Below are positions 7,154 to 14,024 of a DNA stretch of 35,637 nucleotides, piece after piece. The stretch spans positions 1 to 35,637 of the forward strand of contig JAAYRS010000117.1 in the NCBI GenBank assembly GCA_012518645.1, in the 5' to 3' direction. Positions within the stretch are counted from its first letter, which is position 1. The number at the start of each line of letters is the position of its first letter. The DNA is from Bacillota bacterium (GTDB lineage: Bacteria; Bacillota; Limnochordia; Darwinibacteriales; Darwinibacteriaceae). The notes below the pieces were generated by a model that worked only from the letters and a program-made list of their open reading frames with translations, was not told the DNA's origin and ran no database searches. A program made the position numbers and the translations under genes.

Positions 7154-9232
7154 TTACCCGGGAATGCTCCCGGGTTTTTTGTTTTCCTCTTCAGATGGAC
7201 TTGGCTCTTCGGGTTCGGTAGGTTTAGGGCTCGGTTCTTCCGGTTCAAGAGGGTCCGGGACGGGTACCTCCGGTTCTTCGGGGGCTTCCGCGGGCGGAGG
7301 CTGGGGTTCCGGGACAGTAGGCGGCGGCGGCGGTTCAGTTATTGGCGGCTCCGGCCGGGCCGGCGGCGGGGCTCCCGGGGTTGTGGGCGGTTCTTGAGGA
7401 AGCTTGGCCCGGGGAGGAGGCGCGGGGGCTTGGGCGCAAGGGGCAAATTGGACCGGCGCAGTACCCTTCAGAAAAGCATCCCTTTCTGTCTGAGGGCAGC
7501 GGCTGTTAGCCAAAAGGCCGGTAAAAACATCGATGAGGATATTTGTTTCAACGTTTTCGGGCACCTCAAATTCTCCTTTTTCGATTTCTTCCGCAGCTTT
7601 TTCCACGAACTCTGCCCAAATTTGCCTGGCTAAAGGAGGGGTCTCTTCTTCCTTATTCTCCTGCTGCTTTTGTACTAAAACACCGCTGATTAAAGCGGGT
7701 GTATAGCCTAAGCACCACTCTAGGCTGCCGTCTTGGGAAAAAGTCGTGCTGAAGGCGGCGGGCTGGTCCAGCTCTAAAGAATTTGTCATCAAAAGGTCGG
7801 TTAATAAATAAGCTTGTTCCGGGGACATAATCTGTTTCGGGGTCGGAGTTTTGTAATCCAATATTTTCCGGCCTTGGGCGTTGTTAACTTGAAGCAAGGC
7901 TTGGGCCGGGATAAAATTGCCTTTGTTGGCAAAAGGGAGAAAGGCTTGGGTCAGGTCCAAAAGGCTTAGCGGGCGGGGGAGATCCCCCATTACCAGGGCC
8001 AAATCAGCTTTACTTCGATCCAAATCCAAATTGAGCTCCTGGGCGAAATCTAAAAAGGCGGGTACACCCAATTTATCTAAGGTCCAGGCGGCCGCAGTAT
8101 TTAAATCCAAAGTAAAAGCGTGTTTCATAGTGACAGGGCCCCAATAGCGTTCCCCGCTGTTTTCAATACTAAAACCATTAAAATCCTGGGGGGCATCCTC
8201 CACTAAGTGATTTTGGGCCCAGCCTTCTTTTAAAGCCAAGGCATAAATCAAAGGGCGAAGGGTGGAACCCACTTTCTGCCGGCCTGCAGTGGCCAAGTTT
8301 TCCTGCTCTTCTTCATAGTTTAGGCCTCCGCTCATAGCTAAAATTCCCCCGGTTTGAGGATCTAAGGCCACTAGGGCACCTCCGGCGTTATGCTCTTTGA
8401 AAATACTCTCAGCTGCGTTCTGCAGTTTTAAATCCAATGATGTTTGGACCTCTAAGCCCCCTTGAAGAACCTGTTCCCGGCTGAGATCTTTTTCCAGCCG
8501 GCGCTGGACATAATCGGCAAAGTGGGGAGCGGCTCCCCTGCTATGGTGCCGGGAGGTAAGAGGTGTCTTTTGGGCTCGCTCTCGCTCTTCTTGGCTGAGA
8601 TGTCCATGCTTGTGCATTTTTTCTAAAACCAAGCCGCGCATTTCCATGGCTTTTTGAGGGTGGGCAAAGGGGGAAGCTTGTTCAGGCTCCTGGACCAAGG
8701 CGGCCAAAAGGGCACTTTCCTCTAACTGCAATTCTTGTACAGATTTACCAAAATAGGCTTGGCTGGCCGCGGCGGCCCCATAGCTGTCTTCACCAAAATA
8801 GGCTCGATTAAGGTACATCTCTAAAATCTCCCTTTTAGAATAGCGCCGTTCTATAACGGTGGGCAGGATTGCAAGTTTTAAGCGGCCCCAAGCCCCCTTG
8901 GGCTGAAAAAGTTGCTGTGCCAGGCGCTGAGTGATTGTTTTGGAGTTTTTAGAGAAGCCTTGATGTTCTTGAAAACGTTCGTCTTGGAAATCTATTATAG
9001 CTGTTTGCAGCTCCCGGGGTATTTTATCTAAAGGGGTGAAAATGATCCCAGTGCCCAGGTGTGCAATCATCGTCCCATCGCGATCATGCAAGATTGCCCC
9101 GGATTGGGGCTCCTCTTTATCGGACTCGGCCAGGACAGCCCGGGCCTGAAAAAACAAGCCGATTGTGCCGGCTAAAAGCACGGCCAGCAGGCCGGCAATT
9201 AAAACCAAATATCTTTTTTTAATTGTCCTCAT
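7154..9232 (-). CDS. Class A penicillin-binding protein homologue with degenerate active sites
   Basis: A 692-residue protein with an N-terminal membrane helix (about 8-28), a GT51 glycosyltransferase-like domain (about 45-210), a transpeptidase-like domain (about 285-540) and a proline- and glutamate-rich tail (from about 600). The fold is clear (EILEMYLNRAYFG, YFGKSVQELQLEESALLAAL, GYTP), but the catalytic residues are not. The GT51 catalytic Glu is Gln83 (DFQDERF), the second acidic residue (RKxxE) is Leu120, and the lipid-II loop before TITQ is shortened. SxxK is S323-T-L-R326, SxN is D376-L-N378, and KTG is replaced by STT at 495-497. The ATG at 9232 follows AGGAGG. Family members polymerise and cross-link peptidoglycan. 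This one probably does not, and may act as a scaffold. It is convergent with rpsI. Confidence 0.88.
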   Translation of the reverse strand: MRTIKKRYLVLIAGLLAVLLAGTIGLFFQARAVLAESDKEEPQSGAILHDRDGTMIAHLGTGIIFTPLDKIPRELQTAIIDFQDERFQEHQGFSKNSKTITQRLAQQLFQPKGAWGRLKLAILPTVIERRYSKREILEMYLNRAYFGEDSYGAAAASQAYFGKSVQELQLEESALLAALVQEPEQASPFAHPQKAMEMRGLVLEKMHKHGHLSQEERERAQKTPLTSRHHSRGAAPHFADYVQRRLEKDLSREQVLQGGLEVQTSLDLKLQNAAESIFKEHNAGGALVALDPQTGGILAMSGGLNYEEEQENLATAGRQKVGSTLRPLIYALALKEGWAQNHLVEDAPQDFNGFSIENSGERYWGPVTMKHAFTLDLNTAAAWTLDKLGVPAFLDFAQELNLDLDRSKADLALVMGDLPRPLSLLDLTQAFLPFANKGNFIPAQALLQVNNAQGRKILDYKTPTPKQIMSPEQAYLLTDLLMTNSLELDQPAAFSTTFSQDGSLEWCLGYTPALISGVLVQKQQENKEEETPPLARQIWAEFVEKAAEEIEKGEFEVPENVETNILIDVFTGLLANSRCPQTERDAFLKGTAPVQFAPCAQAPAPPPRAKLPQEPPTTPGAPPPARPEPPITEPPPPPTVPEPQPPPAEAPEEPEVPVPDPLEPEEPSPKPTEPEEPSPSEEENKKPGSIPG
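7157..7180 (+). terminator. Rho-independent terminator after rpsI
   Basis: CCCGGG at 7157-7162 pairs with CCCGGG at 7169-7174, followed by six T residues. The stem begins right after the stop codon (7154-7156) of the convergent PBP gene, so it also encodes the last residues of that protein on the other strand. Confidence 0.85.
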
Positions 9233-9315
9233 TTCCCATCTTTCCTCCTGAAAGATAGTATTTGCCCGGAAGCTCTCTTCCATGCGCCCCGCCGGAGGCG
9301 ACAGGGAGTAAATGT

Positions 9316-9510
9316 TTAAAACAGGATTATCCGGTATGCCCGGATAGCGCACGCTTTGCAAATAGAACGCACTAATCTGTCCGGCGGATCCTGCCAATAT
9401 CTAAAAGGCGCGCTGTAGAGGCCCTTTTCGTGGCAGTTCCACAAATTTAGCAGGGCGCGGATAAAACAGGACATTTCTCCTTCAAAGCTGACAATTGCAA
9501 CTTCTTCCAA
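9316..9510 (-). CDS. Possible small protein upstream of the PBP gene
   Basis: A 64-residue reading frame from TTG at 9510, behind a strong GAGGGGGGAGA ribosome binding site. It is rich in Arg and has four Cys (positions 15, 25, 51 and 54), including CHEK and CKAC. No family is recognised and no membrane segment is seen. It would be the first gene of a short operon with the PBP homologue, whose start is 83 bases further on. Support is only the ribosome binding site and the position. Confidence 0.3.
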   Translation of the reverse strand: MEEVAIVSFEGEMSCFIRALLNLWNCHEKGLYSAPFRYWQDPPDRLVRSICKACAIRAYRIILF

Positions 9511-9526
9511 TTATCTCCCCCCTCTT

Positions 9527-9546
9527 TCTTCGGCAATTGCCGAAGA
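9527..9546. promoter_or_regulatory. 20-bp perfect palindrome between divergent genes
   Basis: TCTTCGGCAATTGCCGAAGA is its own reverse complement. It lies in the 160-base gap between the minus-strand small ORF/PBP unit and the plus-strand S9 peptidase. The 20-bp symmetry suits a dimeric repressor operator. A second inverted repeat, CAGAGG at 9565-9570 with CCTCTG at 9582-9587, follows. No clear sigma-A promoter could be picked out with confidence in this gap. Confidence 0.45.
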
Positions 9547-9671
9547 TTTAGCGCTCCACACTAACAGAGGAAATCCTTTTACCTCTGGGGAAGGTTTGCG
9601 GTCCGGGCAGGAATTGTCGAAGTGCACAGGGAAATATTAGCCGAAAGGCAAGAAGAAGGAGAGACACTTAA

Positions 9672-11696
9672 GTGGAAAAATTAGGCCTTGACGATTTTTT
9701 AAACTACAAGTTTCTATCCGGGGTGGAGTATAGCCCCAATGGGAAGTATGCTTGTTTTGTAGTCCATCAAGCCAATTTAGAGGAAAACGGCTATAACTCC
9801 AATCTTTGGCTGTACGATGAAGCTCAAAGCAATCTTTTTCAGCTTACCGCCTGGAATCAAGAAAAATTATTTACCTGGTTAGAGGACAGCAAACATATTT
9901 TGTTTTCCGCCCTGCGTAATCCTAAAGACAAAGAAAGGCAGGCCGAGGGTGAGGATTTGACCGTCTTTTATAAGATCAATGTAGGGGGCGGGGAAGCCCG
10001 GGAGGAATTTCGGGTACCTTTAAAAGTTAATGATGTTAGGCACCTGGCTGCAGATAGGTTTTTACTAACCGCTGTTTATAATCCGGGGCGCCGGGAATTA
10101 GAAGGCCTTTCTACTCAGGAGAAGGCAGAGGCATTAGAAGAAAGGGAAAAGAATAAAGATTTTGAGGTGTTGGAAGAAATACCTTTTTGGAGTAACGGGC
10201 GCGGGTTTGTCAGTAAAACCCGCAGCAGGCTTTATCTTTATAAGCGTCAAACCCACACTTGGCAGGCTTTGACAGGAGAGAACCTTCAAGTACAGGGAGT
10301 ACAGCTTAATGCAGAAAAGACAAAGGCCATTGTGGTAGGCCAGGAATTCGAGGGCAAGGCGGAACAAACCAATGCACTTTATTTAATTGATCTTTTGAAG
10401 GAGACTGTGCATAAAATCACCCCGGAGGAAGAATTCTCCTATTCTAATGCTTTTTTTATCAATGATCAACAAGTAATTTGCCAAGGCAAGGACATGAAGA
10501 CCTATGGGCTTAACGAAAATGCCCGTTTTTACTTGGTTTCTGTCCCAACAGGAGAAAAGGAATTATTCACCCCGGATTTTGATAAAAGCACCTGGAATTC
10601 TGTGGGCTCCGACTGCCGCTACGGCGGAGGGGAAGCAGTTCAGCTGGACGGTGAACACCTCTATTTTTTGACTACTGAAAAGGATAGTTCTTATCTTAAC
10701 CGCCTTAGTTTTCAAGGGGAGGCAGAACAGCTCACCGTTGGCGGGGGTACAGTGGATTCTTACAGCGTACGCGGGGGGAAGATTTTGTTTATCGGCCTGC
10801 GGGGCTTAAAATTGCAGGAGTTGTACCGCTGGGAACAGGGACAGGAAACAGCATTGACGGAATTTAACGCTTGGGTTGCCAAAAGCAGGAAACTATCCGA
10901 ACCGCGGCCTTTGAGTGTGGAAACTGCTCCTGGTGTCACAATCGACGGCTGGGTTCTCTTTCCCGTTGATTATGATCCGGGACGGAAATACCCGGGGATC
11001 CTTAATATCCACGGGGGGCCTAAAACCGTCTACGGCCCGGTTTTTTTCCACGAGATGCAGTACTGGGCCAATCAAGGTTATTTTGTGTTTTTTTGCAATC
11101 CCAGGGGCAGCGATGGAAGAGGGAATGAGTTCGCCGACATACGCGGTAAATATGGTACTGTAGATTACGAGGATCTAATGAGCTTTACTGATTTTGTCCT
11201 CGAGCGGCATCCCAATATAGATGAAGAACGCTTGGCTGTGGCCGGCGGGTCTTACGGAGGATTTATGACCAATTGGATTATTGGGCATACCGATCGTTTT
11301 AAAGCGGCGGCTTCCCAGCGCAGCATCAGTAATTGGTTCTCTATGGGTTATACCGCTGATATTGGTTATTTCTTCGTCGATGATCAAATTGGGGCCTCTC
11401 CCTGGTCTGATTGGGAAAAACTATGGGCGCAGTCTCCTCTCAAGTATGCTGATCAGGTCCAAACGCCGACTTTATTTATCCATAGCGAAGAAGATTACCG
11501 CTGCTGGCTGCCAGAGGGTTTGCAGATGTTTACGGCTTTAAAATATCATGGTGTGCAGTCCCGCCTTTGCCTGTTCAGGGGGGAAAACCATGAGTTAAGC
11601 CGCAGCGGGAAGCCTCGTCAGCGCCGGCGCCGTTTAGAGGAGATCACCAATTGGTTTCAGCGTTTTCTTGGGGAAAACAGCAACAAGGATTATTAG
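9672..11696 (+). CDS. S9 family serine peptidase (acylaminoacyl-peptidase/YuxL-like)
   Basis: A 674-residue protein with an N-terminal beta-propeller (about 1-400) and a C-terminal alpha/beta hydrolase domain. The nucleophile lies in GGSYGG (Ser about 519), the oxyanion region in NIHGGPKTVYG, the acid in HSEEDYR and the catalytic His in GENHELSRSGKP. Such enzymes cut short peptides, or acylated residues from peptide N-termini, and no signal peptide is seen, so it is cytoplasmic. The start is GTG at 9672 behind AAGAAGGAGAG. Stray codons do not interrupt it. The broken thioredoxin gene follows 15 bases later. Confidence 0.92.
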   Translation: MEKLGLDDFLNYKFLSGVEYSPNGKYACFVVHQANLEENGYNSNLWLYDEAQSNLFQLTAWNQEKLFTWLEDSKHILFSALRNPKDKERQAEGEDLTVFYKINVGGGEAREEFRVPLKVNDVRHLAADRFLLTAVYNPGRRELEGLSTQEKAEALEEREKNKDFEVLEEIPFWSNGRGFVSKTRSRLYLYKRQTHTWQALTGENLQVQGVQLNAEKTKAIVVGQEFEGKAEQTNALYLIDLLKETVHKITPEEEFSYSNAFFINDQQVICQGKDMKTYGLNENARFYLVSVPTGEKELFTPDFDKSTWNSVGSDCRYGGGEAVQLDGEHLYFLTTEKDSSYLNRLSFQGEAEQLTVGGGTVDSYSVRGGKILFIGLRGLKLQELYRWEQGQETALTEFNAWVAKSRKLSEPRPLSVETAPGVTIDGWVLFPVDYDPGRKYPGILNIHGGPKTVYGPVFFHEMQYWANQGYFVFFCNPRGSDGRGNEFADIRGKYGTVDYEDLMSFTDFVLERHPNIDEERLAVAGGSYGGFMTNWIIGHTDRFKAAASQRSISNWFSMGYTADIGYFFVDDQIGASPWSDWEKLWAQSPLKYADQVQTPTLFIHSEEDYRCWLPEGLQMFTALKYHGVQSRLCLFRGENHELSRSGKPRQRRRRLEEITNWFQRFLGENSNKDY

Positions 11697-11711
11697 ATAG
11701 GGGCGTTGTAC

Positions 11712-12035
11712 ATGAATAAATTGATTGAAGCAACTGACTCTAATTTTGAAAAAGAAGTTTTGGAAGCCACTTAACCCGTCTTCGTGGATTTTTGGGCGGT
11801 TTGGTGCAGCCCCTGCCGTCAGATTGCCCCCTTATTCGCCGAGCTGAGCAGGGAATACCAAGGTAAAATTAAATTTGTGAAAGTAAATGTAGATCAAGTA
11901 ACGGAGCCTGTGGGCAGATACGGCATAATGAGTATTCCCACCTTGATGCTTTTTAAGGATGGCCGGCCTATGGAAACAATAGTGGGTTTGCAGCAAAAGG
12001 CGGGCTTAAAGGAAGTTTTAGATAAGTATATCTAA
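11712..12035 (+). pseudogene. Thioredoxin gene with an in-frame TAA
   Basis: The complete frame would encode 107 residues beginning MNKLIEATDSNFEKEVLEAT, but codon 21 is TAA (11772-11774). Reading continues [20 protein letters not shown] with the active-site CSPC (the usual thioredoxin motif is CGPC), the FVKVNVDQ strand and the cis-Pro in SIPTLMLF, to a normal C-terminus. A Lys, Gln or Glu codon one base away from TAA would restore it. Restart at a GTG (11784) would lose the first strand and helix, so a functional product is doubtful. It lies between the S9 peptidase and the MFS gene. It could instead be an assembly error. Confidence 0.85.
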
Positions 12036-12049
12036 AGGAGGAAAATAAA

Positions 12050-13345
12050 GTGCTGGGAGTGCGCTATGGTGTAGGCTATGTGGGGGTAGCTTTGCTGACC
12101 CAAGTTGTGGTTCAGTGGGTGACCTATTTTTATGCTCCGCCGGCAGAAAGGGGACTTGCGGCTTTACTGCCAATTGCTTTAGTGGGTTTGGCTATGGTTA
12201 TCGGGCGCATAATCGATGCTGTGGCTGATCCCTTAGTTGGCTTTTGGAGCGACAACAGCCGTTTCCAAGGAGGCCGGCGTTTGCCCTTTATTAAGTACGG
12301 CATGGTGCCCTTGGCTTTATCTTTTTTCTTGGTTTGGATTCCGTTGGGCGGTTCAGATACCTTGCGGTTCTTTTATTTAGCCTTTGTCCTTAGCTCCTTT
12401 TTCTTTTTCTACACTGTTGTGGTCGCTCCTTACTTAGCACTCCTGCCGGAACTAGCCGGTGATCATAGTGAGCGCACCAGGCTTTCCGCCTGGCAGGCAG
12501 GTTTCAATATTGCGGGCTTGGCAATTGCCATGGTTGGTTCGGCTTGGCTCATTGAAACTTTTAATTTTAAAATCATGGGGCTGGTTTTAGGCTTGGTGGC
12601 CTTGGCATCTTTCGCCATTACCGGGTTTACCGTGAAAGAGCGCCGCCTGCAGGAGGCTGGTGAACCGGAAAGCTTGTGGGTAAGTACGGCTTTAACTTTT
12701 CGGAACAAGCCGTTCTTATTTTACCTCGCCGCCCAGCTTTTGCTGTGGTTTGGCTTTAACATGACTATGATTGCAGTACCGTATGTGGTAACGGTCCTGA
12801 TGGTCATGGACGAAGGTGCTGTCGGGCTGGTCTTGGGGGTCGCCTTGCTTATTTCTGTGCTCTGCTTTCCCTTAATTGTCGTTTTAAGCAATAGATACGG
12901 TTACAAGAAGGTGCTCCTGCTGACCATGACCTTGCAGGCTTTAGTTCTGGGGGCCTTGGGTTTTGTAGGGCTTTGGCCCGGAAACATCCCGATTTTGTGG
13001 CAAGGTTTAATTACGGTTGGATTGGCGGGTTTTCCTTTAGCAGGCTTTTTTATAATTCCCAATGCTATGCTGGCGGAACTTACAGATTACGATTATGCCT
13101 TAACGGGAAAACGGAGAGAAGCAATCTATTTCGGAGTCCAGGGCCTGATTTTAAAATCAGCTATCGGGCTTAGTTCTCTTGTTTTAACTTTTGTCCTTGA
13201 GCGTTATGGTTTTAGTGTAGCTCAACCTTTGGGCGTGCGGATCAGCGGGCCCCTGGCGGGTTTCTTTGTCCTGGCCGGTGTGGCGGTGCTTCTGTTTTAT
13301 CCCCAAGATCTGGTTACGGAAAAAATCAAGGCAGTTAAGATTTAA
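12050..13345 (+). CDS. MFS transporter, GPH (glycoside-pentoside-hexuronide) type
   Basis: A 431-residue protein with about 12 hydrophobic helices. Near residue 57-80 it has IIDAVADPLVGFWSDNSRFQGGRR, the loop-2 signature of the MelB/GPH cation symporter family, and a second half beginning near WVSTALTFRNKPFLFYLAAQ. It starts with GTG at 12050 behind AAAGGAGGAAAAT. The family imports sugars with Na+ or H+, but some clostridial members have no known substrate and nothing here points to one. It is tightly spaced after the thioredoxin pseudogene. Confidence 0.88.
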   Translation: MLGVRYGVGYVGVALLTQVVVQWVTYFYAPPAERGLAALLPIALVGLAMVIGRIIDAVADPLVGFWSDNSRFQGGRRLPFIKYGMVPLALSFFLVWIPLGGSDTLRFFYLAFVLSSFFFFYTVVVAPYLALLPELAGDHSERTRLSAWQAGFNIAGLAIAMVGSAWLIETFNFKIMGLVLGLVALASFAITGFTVKERRLQEAGEPESLWVSTALTFRNKPFLFYLAAQLLLWFGFNMTMIAVPYVVTVLMVMDEGAVGLVLGVALLISVLCFPLIVVLSNRYGYKKVLLLTMTLQALVLGALGFVGLWPGNIPILWQGLITVGLAGFPLAGFFIIPNAMLAELTDYDYALTGKRREAIYFGVQGLILKSAIGLSSLVLTFVLERYGFSVAQPLGVRISGPLAGFFVLAGVAVLLFYPQDLVTEKIKAVKI

Positions 13346-13445
13346 ACCGGGCCTCGGCGGGACCTTTTATGTAAAGGGTACTCAACAAGGGGGCAGCCAG
13401 AAGTTATAATACATGTAAAAGCTGCTTTCCAAAGGGGGCGATTTT

Positions 13446-13661
13446 ATGGAAAATAGAGTGGAATAATTAAGGAAAAGGCTGGGGTTAAGCCAACAAGAAT
13501 TAGGGGATATCCTGCGAGTTTCCCGACAGACAATCAGCCCAATTGAAACGGGAAGGTATAATCCTTCTTTAAAATTGGTCTTTTTCACCTCAGATTTTTT
13601 TAAACTGCCCATTGAGGAAATCTCCAGCCTTAAAAGAAATGATCAAAATGAAAAAGAATAA
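13446..13661 (+). pseudogene. XRE-family HTH regulator with an in-frame TAA
   Basis: The frame begins MENRVE, then TAA (13464-13466), then LRKRLGLSQQELGDILRVSR, QTISPIETGRYNPSLKLVFF and DFFKLPIEEISSL. This is a compact YozG/Cro-type DNA-binding protein of about 71 residues. Small HTH genes of this kind commonly precede a small membrane protein in Clostridia and Bacilli, and one does here. The TAA falls where Glu or Lys is usual, so the gene was intact recently or the base is a sequencing error. A TATAAT lies at 13405-13410. Confidence 0.75.
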
Positions 13662-14020
13662 TTTCTGGGTGGGGACGGCTTATCTTGCCGCAGGAATTAT
13701 ATTTTTACCTTTGTCCCTAAGCCCGGAGATTACCCTCGGTCATTATTTTTATTGGACCAAGCCCGCTTACTGCTACGAGCGGAAAAGGGATTAGGCTTTA
13801 TGTTCAACGCCCGGTTATGCTGCGGGACAAAGGGGGCCGGTACGCTTATCCCGCGGGTTTACCCATCATCTTTGCTTTACTAACTATCTTCTATGTCCTG
13901 GACACCCTGCAGATAGCGGAAAGCAAGTTCATCATCTTATTTTTATTTGCCTATTTGGTTTTCCAATGTAATCGGCATCGTTATTTTCCTGTACTTAAGC
14001 AAAAAACATCTAGGTTACCC
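13648..14020 (+). pseudogene. Frameshifted small membrane protein, partner of the HTH gene
   Basis: Three pieces in three different frames. The first is MKKNNFWVGTAYLAAGIIFL to a TAG at 13792. The second is the segment MLRDKGGRYAYPAGLPIIFA from 13817. The third is VIGIVIFLYLSKKHL from 13968. Together they resemble the membrane proteins that follow YozG-type HTH genes, which usually have a RDKSGRYAY motif between their helices. At least two indels separate the pieces, and part of the loop seems lost. The start overlaps the end of the HTH frame. It is a decayed gene. Confidence 0.65.
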
Positions 14021-14024
14021 CCGC

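Noticed and set aside
7164-7633. Open frames with Gly/Ser-rich translations on the plus strand
   Set aside because: They are the antisense of the proline/glutamate tail of the PBP homologue. Codon bias of the tail keeps the other strand open. No ribosome binding site or family match.
11772-11774. Selenocysteine or other recoding at the thioredoxin stop
   Set aside because: The codon is TAA, not TGA, and it lies away from the CSPC active site, where Sec would be expected.
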